From the NCBI GenBank assembly GCA_037957365.1, contig JARHVA010004229.1, forward strand, positions 891,001 through 955,000: a stretch of DNA of 64,000 nucleotides, given 5' to 3'. Shown here in pieces: positions 36,801 to 48,402 of the stretch. A program made the translations under genes and the position numbers. How positions within the stretch are numbered: position 1 is the first letter of the stretch; each line of letters begins with the position of its first letter. The notes under the pieces were generated by a model. It was given only the letters and a program-made list of their open reading frames with translations, was not told where the DNA came from and did not search any database. This DNA comes from Torreya grandis. Its lineage: Eukaryota > Streptophyta > Pinopsida > Cupressales > Taxaceae.

Positions 36801-39800
36801 TTGTTGACCAAATTTGACTTTTAAGTCAAATTAGGGAACCTATGGGTAAAAATTTGACTTTTTAGGTATATAGGGTGTGTAATATGGATTTAAAAATGTG
36901 TTTCATAGGTTAATTAGGGTCATATAATGTTGTAATAGCCTTGGTCATTATTTATTCTAGTCCTTATATTATTTTTGGGTTGTTTTAGAGGTCAAAATTG
37001 AGAATTTAATGCATTGTACAGGTTTCTTGGGAAATGTGAAGATCTAAATGGGTGAAGTCACATGAAATATATCCTAATAAGTCTTAATCTACTGTTGGTA
37101 ACTAAAACTTTCAAGTTCATCTGAAGAGAAGTTAGTTTTGTTAAAGAAAGGGAAGAGTTTGGCACTTGTACAACCTCCTTAGGAAGTGTTCCACATGGGA
37201 AAGGTTAGGTAGTGAATTCAATCTTACCCATGAAATTAAATTATTTGTTTTATTTTTAAATTCCATTTCTAAGCCAAAATCATTCTACTCCTTTTTCACC
37301 ATTCTTAGCAAGCAAAAGTGACCTATAGGTTTGTACTTGGTACAGACAGCTCAAGAGGTTTTAGCTCAAAATACTTGGGGAGGTTGTAGTAAAATTAGAT
37401 AACTTGAATTTAATATAATTTTTTTTTAATATTTATCAACTATGATTTATGAAGCATTGCTAACAATTTGACTATGCAAATCTGCATGTTAATTTGTACA
37501 CTTTTTAGGTTTTGCTCTTGTTTGGATAATTACATATAATATAGTTGATAAAATTGGTTTTATATGATGTTTAGATATTCTTCCAATGGTACCCATTATT
37601 TTTTTCATGTTACATAGTGTTTAGATAAAAAAATTACCTCATGTTGTAAGGTATCATTATGTGAGGTCTTAGTCCACTTTTCCACTTATGATAGGTTAAA
37701 ATACATATAAGAGATTTCATGTGATTAGGATATTGTGTTTTAATATCTCCATGTCAATTTGAGAATTTCCCTTCACTTTGAATTATCTTTCTATAATTAA
37801 TGTTCATGGTTTCCTATCATACAACTAGTCTACCCTATGATTGTCATATACAGTCTGACAAGTGCTCTCATGGAAGATTTAGCATTGAAGAGGGAATGTG
37901 AATATTTCTTTTGAATATTTAATATTATTTATGCATCCTTTCAACACCATGAAGATAAATAAATTTACATAATGGGTAGACTTATTGAAGATATGAAACA
38001 TTTCATGTTTTGCTACCCATATGAAATTTAGTGTTCACCTACTGGGGTTTGTAGGAGAAAATAAAGTTGGAATATAGGTGTTGAAATTATTTTCAAAGTA
38101 TTGATGATCGTAAGCACTCATGTGGATAATTTAAAAAAATCCTAAGTCTATTCATGAGTCAAGTGCAACATTCATTGCCTATAATTCCATGCTTACTACC
38201 TATATATCGAATAATCACGTACAGGTTACCCTAGCAGAGAGATATGATACTTTATTTAAGGGATTAAAACATGAAAAATACTATCCTTAATGTATTTATA
38301 GATAAAATGAATTCAAGGTAGACATATTTGAGTGGTAAATGAGAAAATGAGGTCATGTCTCACCTTCTAAGACCAAATAGCTATGCTGAGGTCCTTTGTC
38401 CCTAAAAGTTGAAAACAAAGGTGTAAGAGGTTTTTGTAGGTATCTTATTAGATGTTTAAAAAAATCACTAAAGCCTTAAACTGGGTGATTTTTATAAATT
38501 ATATCATGGAGATGTCCTATTTAAATAATTAAGGTTAGAAGGTGAGTGGAAGGTGGAATTTGAAGACCTTAAAATTGCCTCAAAAGACACTAAAATCCTA
38601 CAATGACATCTATAATTGGAGCTCCAAAATAGACCTTTGTCACTTAAGGTTGTAAAATAGAACTTACACTATGTTGGAATGTTTCAAAATGTTTTAAGGT
38701 GATAGATATGACCTAATGATCACTATCAAAATATCATAAGTTGTGTTTAGACCCTATGACCACTCTTAGTCTGTACAAGTTCATAGAAAGTCCACCTAAA
38801 GATAGATAGTGAGATAACATGATGTTTGATAGTATTTTATCCATTAAAAGTAGATGAAACTATGAAACATACAATTGGTGACCTAAAAGTGGGTTAAATT
38901 AAAAATTATCAAACATAATACCCAAGTTTTAAGAGGCAAATAATGCCTACAACAGGAGTGAAAGAGTAGGGTGTCTCAGTTATGGGAAAGTAGAGTACTT
39001 AGTTTTGACACAAGGTGCATGAAAATGTATAAATAGGCTATAATTATTAATAAAGTTTTATAATACCTTAATTGTGACCAGGAGGACCTCCACAATCCAT
39101 AGACATGATGAAAAAACCTACAAAGCCCTAAAAGGGCTCTCACATAGTCAATTAAAGGTGACTAGGGCAGATAGTAGATTAAGGAGAGAGTTTAAGTGAT
39201 ACCAATCGATTACAGTGATACAAATAAGATCCAAAATTTTTTATATTATAATAAAAGGATCTAGGGTGATCAATTTTTTTTCCCAATCTCAATTTATGCA
39301 AGATACCTACAGGTATCTTCCATAGAAACATGACACAGTTATGAGGGACACTTTATTTTGAAATTCAAGGTGTGAACAGGGGTATAACGAAATTTTAGAA
39401 AGATGAATGGATTTTAAACACATATATAATTATTTTAAAAGTGTTAAAAGACCCTATAATTCAAAAACCATGCATAAATGAGGGTCTAAAAACTAGGATA
39501 TATAGTCCACTCTTTAAACATCTTACATAGTCTGTCATAAAGAAGTCCATTTTGGGTCTTGGAGCATTTGAAAGGCAAAAAAACCAAACCAAGGGTTGAA
39601 AAATTATGAATAAAACATTTTATTATTTAATACACCCATTTAATTATTTATTTTGTTAGACAAATATGGGAAATACCCCTTATCTTGTCTCAGATAGGGG
39701 GTATTCATGTCAATGTAAACTTTGATAGGGTTTGAGGTATATAACTCAAAGGATGTAAAAAAAGTTGATAGATCCTTGATATTTGGAATGAAAATATGGG

Positions 39801-41963
39801 AAATTATAATAAAATATTAAAATCCTTTCAAGGAGGGGATAAATTAGATAGAATGCTCAAAACATTTAGGGTTATAGTTAGGTATACTAGGCAAGTTTTG
39901 GCCTACAATCCAAACAAGAGACCACTTTCACTTTTGGACTTAAGTGAGATTTATATTGGATTGTAAAATGTCTATGAGGGTATTATATATGAGTATGATC
40001 TATTTAAATGTAGTGAATCCATCAAGGAAGGTCATTTTGAGTAAATGTTGTAAGTAGGCCTATTAGGCATGGCTAGACCTAGTGTCCAAATGGGGGTCTA
40101 TCAAACTTATAACATTAGTTAAGATTTAAAAGATATTGAAAATTTTTAATTGATTTATTAAGAGGTATTAAATCTCTTACAATGAAATTAAAACTCAGGG
40201 AAACCATTTTTAGAACTTGAAGCAACTCAGACTTGTAGAAAAGAGGAAAAAGAGATTGATAGGTAAAGTTTCAACACTCATATATTTCATGATGCCTTGC
40301 ATGTGAATATAATAAGTTTATGGATGTTGAGGGAGGTGAAAAATGATTTTATATAATTTTTTTACATATTGTATGTCCCATCTTAATGATAAAATCATAA
40401 TGGCTTAAACTGCTCAAAAACCCTCCAAAACCCTTCCTAGTGACCAATTTTGAGAAATGGAGTTGGAAACAAGATTTAATGGAATATTTGGATTATTAAA
40501 CCTATTTTACCATATAAATGACTCCCTCCACTACTCCACATGATTTTTGGATGTATGAACCTATACATACATGGCATAAGCAAGATATTATTGAATGTTT
40601 TTTATGTTGTGTAGGCTATAATAAGATTTTGATGTTGAAATAAAGTTTGGGATTAATATATAAAATTTTTATAGATAAATATTGTCATTTAATTCCAATG
40701 GGAAACTTATAAGTGTTTAAACTAGGTGCTTCAACTTAGCCAATCAAAATTGGCCTAATGGACAAGCTAGGGAGAACTGTGAAAACTTCAAATGAATGGA
40801 TTTTTAAGGTGTAATTGATGATTATAAGTATATTATAAGTTTTTATATGTGTATTTAAATTAATATCATGTATTTTCATGAGAAAATTATTCCAATTTTG
40901 AGGCCAAGTGTGTAGAGTGCATGGAAAAGTAGTTTTCTTAATAGCAGATGATGATTTCTCCTCTCTAGGTGATCCCAGATGACTAGGCCTAAAAATAATG
41001 TATGGAGAGGAATTAATGATGTAATTAAATTTAATTTAAATCATAAAAAATTTCCCAAATTAGTTATAAGGCATTCAAATAGGGCTAATCATGCAAGCAA
41101 TTTTTTTGATCTAGAATGAGGAGTTTCGTGCCACTTTTCATGAAGTTTATGACTTGGATTGACACTTATATATCTTATTATTTCATGGTTCATACCAAAT
41201 AATATTCTCATGAAAAAATAAATTATTTTATAATATTTAAAAGTGTCCTTGTGACCCTTGAACTTCTCTCTTATCCCTCCTTTCTCAAGTTTTATAAGAA
41301 GTAGCCATTTTGGCCATTGTATTGGACGTTCTGCCTAGGTATGGTGATGCATTAATCAAATGTATACCTTTTAATAAATAATAATACTAATTTTTACCTC
41401 CTCCATGATTTTTCCTAATTTGTTCATATGGAATGTTTAATTTAACATAAGTGAATATTATGGATTCCTTAGCATGCTATTTTCATTCTATCATCTATTT
41501 TTAGTTAGAAAACTTCTTCCATGGAATGCGAAGTGTTATAGGAAATGTATAAGATTTAATAAGTAATATTTTTTATTTCCCTCATATGGCTCTTTTTTAT
41601 TCCTATTGTCTTTACGCATTCATCCATAACCTCACAATGTAACATTAATATAAGAAGATGAAGATCAGAGAAGTGTATTTTTAGTTTGTCCTTTGATTTC
41701 AAGTGTAACATGCATATGGTTAGATGTCATCATGTTATTTGGTGTATAACCTCCCTTATATTATTTTTTTCTCAATTATCATTCTCCATTTTCACCCCCC
41801 CATGTTTAATATTAGTTGAAATTTAAAGTGTTGCATCAAGGGAGCTAGCCCTATCTATAGATTCACCTCATTCCTTAGGCTACCCACAAGCCTAGAGGTG
41901 ATCCCATTGTGCCACTTGGATGAGGAGACCTTTGACATCTCATCAAATGGTGAAAATACAAGT
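36801..41963 (+). repeat. Inner element 3' LTR (5.16 kb)
   Basis: Partner of 28740-33906, starting TTGTTGACC and ending ACAAGT. Directly beyond it the outer element's 5' LTR resumes with AATATGAAAGGTAA-like sequence that matches 46145 onward in the intact outer LTR. Frequent substitutions and small indels against the 5' LTR show long residence. Confidence 0.85.
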
Positions 41964-42449
41964 GACAATAAAATTAAAACTAATATGAAAGGTAATAGGG
42001 ATTTATGAGCATCTCAGAGTCTTCACACCATTAAATTATAGCACTATTTTCAAATTATAAATGCATATTGTGATGTAAGTTTGTAATTGTTGATATTTAC
42101 ATCTTATTTTTAATGTATTAGTTAATGATTATGAACTTGGAGACATAGCCCCTAAATGGGTGAAATTCATTATCAAGTTTGTGTCTTTTTCCTTATAGTT
42201 CACTATGAGTTTTAATTTTACAAATGAATTAATGAAATACTTGCACTAATTATGGGGAAGTTATAAAATGACACAAATCAATAGTTTTTAAATGGGAAAT
42301 GAGTTTAGAGAGTTTTTGTGATCATTTTAATTCATTCCTATAATTATGAAACCAATTTATATTTGAATTAAACAGAATTAATATTTTTTAGTATCTGATT
42401 TTAAAAACTATTTGATTTATGTAAGAGGATAAATCTAGTTTATGAATAA
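41964..42449 (+). repeat. Outer element 5' LTR, second part
   Basis: Matches 46133-46616 of the 3' LTR: CTTCACACCATTA (42021/46177), GTAAGTTTGTAATTGTT (42075/46237), CCCCTAAATGGGTGA (42150/46310), TAAATCTAGTTTA near the end (42430/46597). Its terminal GAATAA is a mutated form of the GATCA end kept in the 3' LTR. Confidence 0.82.
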
Positions 42450-42453
42450 ATTT

Positions 42454-42468
42454 TGGTACCAGATCAGG
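42454..42468 (+). other. Primer-binding site of the outer element (tRNA-Met type)
   Basis: TGGTACCAGATCAGG begins five bases after the inferred LTR end. It closely resembles the TGGTATCAGAGC block complementary to the 3' end of initiator tRNA-Met that plant LTR elements use to prime minus-strand DNA synthesis. Position and sequence agree. Confidence 0.8.
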
Positions 42469-44349
42469 TTGATATAAGACATACTTCAGTTATTAATATA
42501 CTTTAGTTTGGAGTTTTTAGAAATAAGATTATTTGGTATTATTATTCTATTTTATTTCAGTAGGCAAGAATGGCTAGTATGAAGGAAAATTATAAGGTGT
42601 TCCAATTTGATGGAAGAAGACAAACTTCTAATAGCCAAGGTTCTTAAACCACTAGTATTAGAGGTCCAATCCAAATGATGAACAAGCACATTGTCACTTG
42701 AAGGTGTGAGATGGTATTGAGAGAGGATCAAAATTTATTTCTTGGGATGCATTTAGATAAAATTCAAAGTAATTTTAGTGATGCACATCCAAGAGGAATC
42801 AATTGAATCTGTATTACCATTCTTACATAGAGGGCATAATAAGGTATTATGGTGATCTAATTTCATATTGTTATTGACACAATATTTTTGTCTTTGATAC
42901 CAAGATATATAGCCTTTATTTTTGGATAACTAATCATATTATGTATTCTTATCTTTAATTATAAGAATAAGTGAAAAGATGAGTTCCATGGTAAAATATG
43001 GAAGTGGCAATAGTGCATTATTTAGGATATTGAATAGGTTTTTGTAATTTTCACTTTGAGTTTTTAATTGGTTCATAGATTGGTACATTTTATATACTTC
43101 TTAAGGTAAATAAGAAGTTTTTTAAACACCAACAATATTCCAACCATTTCTCAATAGGTGTGCACTTCATAATTCTTAAAGAGGTATAAGTTATTTTCAA
43201 ACGTAACCATGTATACACAATTTTGAATCCTTTATGTAGGGTTGATTTGGATGTAATATATATCTTGATGTGGAATTGTTTCAAAAGACATTTGAAAAAC
43301 TAAAAATGGATTATATAAATCTTAGTAAGATAGAGTTTATAAGATGAAGCCTTCTATTTAGTTTTAGAAACCATGAAGAGTGAACAACCATTATGAATAA
43401 CATGGTTAACTTGGATAGTTTTGATAAAGTATTACTATAGTATTGATTAGTATGCTTAATTTTCAATTTAGAACTCTAGTTTAGGGAAATTCTTAACTAT
43501 TGGATCAAGGGATTTTTTTTTATAAGGTTATGTTTTGAAGAATATTTACTATCTCCTAAACCAGTTTTATATTATGCTAATGTTTTTGGGAGAATAACTA
43601 GTTGGATGACTTTTGGAGATATGAATAAGGGAAAAGTTAATAGTGAGGAAACTTTGAGATAGGTTTAAATTTTTTAGTTTTCTCCTCACATTTATGATAT
43701 GTCTTACAATTACATGTAGATTTTGTGAGTTTGTAAAGAGGATCTCATGTGTGCATATTGTGCATTAATAACCTTAGGATAGATAAATTAATTACATGTT
43801 TTATACTTGACATATGCATTTAAGTCCCACTAAATCTTGGGCAATGTTCATATTAAAAAAAATTGTTGTCACATATATGTTTCTCATTAACATCTATTAT
43901 ATGCAATTCCTATAGGGGTATGAAAAACATTTTTTTCTCCTTGTCTAATGTAGATAATAAGGAGAATACCTTAACCTTTATGTAGTGTAGGGGTTGAGGG
44001 ATTTCATCATAATTATGATTATTTTGGGTAACATATCATTTTGGTGGAATGGGTAAAGAGTTTCTTTTATGCTTCATAATGAGGTTATAGTTCCAATTGG
44101 ATAGTTAACTTCTTAGAGGGAAGTTTGTGATGATATCTTATTTCACTAAGGTAGACTTATGTTTTTCAAATGGATTTTTATTACATAATTTTGATAGATT
44201 AACTTCATAACTCCTTGATATGCTACTTTTGGTTCCTGTATGTTTGAAATGAGTGTAAGAAGATTGTCAATGGCATAGAAGAGAAATCATAGAGATATTT
44301 TTGGGTCAATTGGATTATTAGGACTTTTGGAGACAAAAAGCCTCTTTAT

Positions 44350-44358
44350 GGGGAGGTT
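44350..44358 (+). other. Polypurine tract of the outer element
   Basis: GGGGAGG plus TT directly precedes the TGATC start of the 3' LTR. It is the expected plus-strand priming site and fixes the element's orientation. Confidence 0.8.
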
Positions 44359-46616
44359 TGATCTAGAAGATTTTTTAATCTTCATAATTCCAAAGATTTC
44401 TCAAAATTAGTATATTGCATAAGATCTTTTTGAGAGCTTTTGAATGCATATTAGAATGCATAAAATGGTCATTATATGTTGTAGATATTGATGGTTAAAG
44501 TTTGGATAAAAAATTGTCAACATGGCTATAGTGATGTGTATGGTTTCCAAGTAGACCAATTATCACATGTTAGATGGCAATGAAATGGTAAAAGGGTGTT
44601 TGTTTATTCCTCCAGTCTTTAACAACAATGTTTGAACAAATGGGTTGTGTTATTTGCTAGTTAGGGGCCCTTAGCTAGGGTCACCACACTCTTTGCATAG
44701 AGGGGTGCATTTGCCTCTGAATATTCATATTACCATTGTAACATGTTTTTTTATATATGCCTCTATGTTATCTACACATTACATATGGGATCAATATTCC
44801 CATTGTTTAAACCAAACACCATATGTTATTTTATGCATTGTGAAGAATGAGGAACATTTGGAGATGCCCATGTGGTGGGTCGTTAGGCCACCACATGACC
44901 TACCACCAAGTCATTACTGATTCTAAAGATTGTAGCTTGAAACCTATCTTGAGGGTCAGATTTTCATGAGTGAGCTCATAGTTAGCTTGAAGTCTTTGGG
45001 TCATATCCCATATAACTCATGAATAGCTCAACTCTACACAAAATTTCTAATGCATCTAATCAATTTTGACTAAGTTAGGTAAAGATCCTATTTTCCAACC
45101 ATCAAAGGATCATTTAAACTAAGTCAATCAAAATGGAAAAATAGATGTAGCTAAAGTCATGAGGTTCATACCATTTCAAGACCATTTGAATCCTTTCTTA
45201 CACTCTATTCTAGTGAATGTGGGATTAAATTCCCTAAATGAAAATTAATGTTAAGATTTAAGGTTGAACCCATGACCTTATTTTAGTAAAAGGTAACCCC
45301 TGACCATTAGGCCAAGCCATTCATATTTGCAATATGTATGGGTGACTATGTATTTGAGTAGATCCAAACCTGCATGGACATTATCTTCTAGTTTTGAAGG
45401 CCTTTTTGGCCATGGAAGATATGTAAAATAACTATTTTAATTTCATACACAGTCCTAAAGGTTAATTTCTCTTATTTATAGGGCATTAGATCCATACAAT
45501 AATGATACATCTTACAAGGATATACATTTTCTCCATGGGTGAATGATACAAGTTACTAGGTGTATATAGGCACATAGAAAATTGAGCTTGTAATATACAT
45601 TTCTTCTATTTATAAGGTCTTTTATCAACATAAGAGATATAAAGGTATATATGTGTGGCTATATGTTATAGGCAAAGATTTATAAGTGGAAGAGATGACA
45701 TTTTCATCCATTTTTAAAATCCTTGGAGCCATGATGGAAGATATAGATGGGTATGTATGACTGTATATTTAAAGAGATATACCAAATTTAATTAGGTAAT
45801 ACACATATTTAGGTAAAGGCATATATTTATGGGCATAATAATATATAATTTTAGGTATACAGTACTGAGATGAGGTGGAGAAATGTGGTCTATTTCTTTA
45901 GACATAGACCAAGATGGAATTGGGATACATAGAGCCTAAATAACTAAAGGTAACATACTCCTATTTTATAAGGCCTTTGGCCATGGGATATTATTGTAAA
46001 GTCTATGTAGGGTTATTTTAGGAGTTATAAAATGCAGAAAATTAGAGACACTCCTATTTATTATTATGCCCATTTAAAGAGTTTTTCATGTATTTTTAAT
46101 GGAGAAACTTTCCGAAATGCAAGAAGATGAAGAAAAGTTACTATGAGTGAAGGTAAGATGTGTTTATAAGCATCTCAACGTCTTCACACCATTAGATTAT
46201 AATACTATTTGTAGATTTTAAATCCATATTGATATGTAAGTTTGTAATTGTTTAAATTTACATCTTATTTTTAATGGAACAGTTCATGATTATGAACCCA
46301 AAGATGTAACCCCTAAATAGGTGATCTCCATTATCAAGTTTATGTCCTTTTCCTTGCAGTTCATTATGAGTTTTAGTTTATAATTTAGTTTTATAGATGA
46401 ATTAATGGAAGATTATAACTAATTATGGGAAAGTTATAAAAAGACAGAAAATAGGATTTTTTAAATGGGAAATGAGTTCATAGATTTTTTTTGATCCATT
46501 TCATTCATTCCTAGAATTCTTCAACCAATTTTTATTTCAGTTAAAGGGAATTGAGATTTTTTAGTATATGATTTAAAAAAAATTTATCTAAGAGGGTAAA
46601 TCTAGTTTACAGATCA
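44359..46616 (+). repeat. Outer element 3' LTR (2.26 kb), uninterrupted
   Basis: Starts TGATCT and ends GATCA. It preserves the target where the inner element entered the sister LTR, near 46126-46145. The open stretch at 44693-44920 (plus) is LTR sequence and parallels 27201-27404; it has no domain. Confidence 0.87.
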
Positions 46617-46621
46617 CCCAA
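46617..46621. repeat. Target site duplication, right copy, of the outer LTR element
   Basis: CCCAA, against CCTAA on the left. The following bases (TCTTTTAACCTACATTGCAT) continue the satellite unit exactly where it was broken at 26974. Confidence 0.8.
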
Positions 46622-48393
46622 TCTTTTAACCTACATTGCATAATGGCATTAGTTTGTGAAACCCAATTAATAATATGTAACATCTCAAATATTTCCAAAA
46701 AATTTCCCACTATTCTAAACCATGCCACACAGAATCATTGTTATGATAAATGTGACTCAAAATATGTAACGCCTAAAAAATTTAAAAAAAATTCTTAATG
46801 TTATGAACTGCATCACATAACAACATTGGTACATGAAATCTAACTTAAAATATACAACACCCTAATTATATCTAAAATTTGGCCTAATGTGGTGAATTGT
46901 GTCACACAAGAACATTGCTATAGGAAACTTGACTTAAATTATCTAAAATTTCATATATTTACAAAATATTTACCCATGTTATAAATTTTAATGTGGAACA
47001 AAATTGATATGGGAAACTTGACTCAAAATATGAAACACGACAAATTTTTCTAAAGTTTGTCACCTTACTCCAAAGTATAATGTGAAATGAAAATGGTATG
47101 GGAAACCCAACAAAAAATAAGATACATCCCAAATATTTATTAAATTTGTCCAAAAGTGACAAACTACATTATGTTATTACATTGGTATGAGAAACCCAAC
47201 TCAAAAAATGTAACACTCCAAATATTTCCAAAATTTCCTCTAATGTTGAGAATTACACAACATAACAACATTATTATGGGAAACCTAACTCAAAATTGCA
47301 AAATTCAAACTATTTTTGAATTTTTTCCTAGTGTTATAAATTATTTTTCACAATGATATTTGTATAATAAACTTGACTCAAAATATGCAACACCTAAAAA
47401 ATTTCCAAAGTATTATGAACTATACCACACAATGACATTGGTACAAGAAACCTAATTCAAAATATGTAACTCCAAAAATATTTCAATAGTATTTTATAAA
47501 ATTTTCCAACAAAATGATCCATTGACATCGATAAAAAAAATTTGACTAAAAATATAAAACACCCCTTATATTTCAACATTTTGTCGCAATGTTGCAAACT
47601 GGATCACAAAATGACATTATTATAGGAAACCAAACTTAAAATATAGAAAACCCCAAATATTTAAAAAATGATTTCTAGAGTTACAATTGTGTTATGCAAT
47701 AAAATTTATATGTGAAACCTAGCTCAAAATATGTAACACCTTAAATATTTAAAAAAATTGACAAAGTGCTACTAATTACATCATTCAACACCATTGATAT
47801 GAAAAACCTGACTCAAAATTTGTAAAGCCCCAAATATTTATGAATATTATCCTAATGTTGTGAATTGAGGTGAGAAATGGCATTTGTGCAAGAAATCTAA
47901 CTAAAATTATGAAACACCCCAAATATTAAAAAAATTCATCCCAATGTCACAAATTATGCCACATAATGACATTGGTATGGGAAACATGATTCAAAAAATG
48001 AAAAATTAGAAATATTTCCAAAAATTTTCCTAGTGTTATGAACTGACCATGTAATGACATTAGTACATGAAAACTAACTCAAAATATGAAATAAAAAAAA
48101 TATTTATAAAATTTATCTTGATATTGTAACTTTTATCATGCAAAGACCCCCCAAATATTTTTTATATTTGTTTTACAATGACATCATAACAGGAAACTAG
48201 ACTCAAAACATTTAACACCCCAACTATTTCTAAAATTTACCCTAATATTTGAAATCAATCATTAAAATATTATCCAATGCCCTAAATATTTTTAAAATTT
48301 GTCCCAATGTTTTGAATTATGTGGTGTAATGACATTGGTATAGGAAACCTGACTAAAATATGCAACACCCCAAATATTTTAAAAAATTGTCCT

Positions 48394-48402
48394 AGTGTTA
48401 TT
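48394..48402. repeat. Target site duplication, left copy, second LINE-like insertion
   Basis: AGTGTTATT, matching AGTATTATT at 50060-50068 with one difference; both are parts of the satellite unit. Confidence 0.7.

Larger units (their letters stand above)
28740..41963 (+). mobile_element. Inner nested LTR element, 13.2 kb, TR-GAG/LARD-like
   Basis: Two direct repeats, 28740-33906 (5,167 bp) and 36801-41963 (5,163 bp), flank an internal region of 2,894 bp. Both repeats begin TTGTTGA and end ACAAGT, so a TG start lies at 28741/36802. The element sits inside the outer 5' LTR: the 3' LTR of that element shows the uninterrupted target at about 46126-46145. A clean 5-bp target duplication could not be seen (GAAGT on the left, and CAAGT or GACAA on the right depending on the exact end), so the ends are good to within a few bases. 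There is no pol. A long decayed reading frame in the internal region supports the plus orientation. Confidence 0.82.
42450..44358 (+). other. Internal region of the outer element, pol-less
   Basis: Only 1.9 kb. A gag-like start may exist at 42570 (ATGGCTAGTATGAAGG, giving MASMKENYKVFQFDGRRQT), but a stop follows after about 26 codons and the frame then decays. No pol motif is present. The remainder is AT-rich. The 64-codon minus-strand open stretch at 43090-43284 has no domain. The element was non-autonomous or suffered a large internal deletion. Confidence 0.65.
26975..46616 (+). mobile_element. Outer LTR retrotransposon, non-autonomous, carrying a nested element
   Basis: The termini are TGATC (26975) and GATCA (ending 46616), a perfect 5-bp inverted pair. 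Its 5' LTR is 26975-28739 plus 41964-42449 (2,251 bp), split by the inner element. Its 3' LTR is 44359-46616 (2,258 bp). A PBS-like site follows the 5' LTR and a GGGGAGG polypurine tract precedes the 3' LTR, fixing the plus orientation. The internal region is only 1.9 kb and has no pol, so it must have relied on enzymes from another element. It inserted into a satellite monomer. Confidence 0.88.
46617..48402. repeat. 88-bp satellite array, block 2
   Basis: Continuation of block 1 after the nested LTR insertion, with the same monomer and orientation, about 20 units. It ends inside a unit at CCTAGTGTTATT, the target of the second LINE-like insertion. Open stretches at 46959-47162 and 47156-47356 are repeat by-products. 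Confidence 0.95.
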
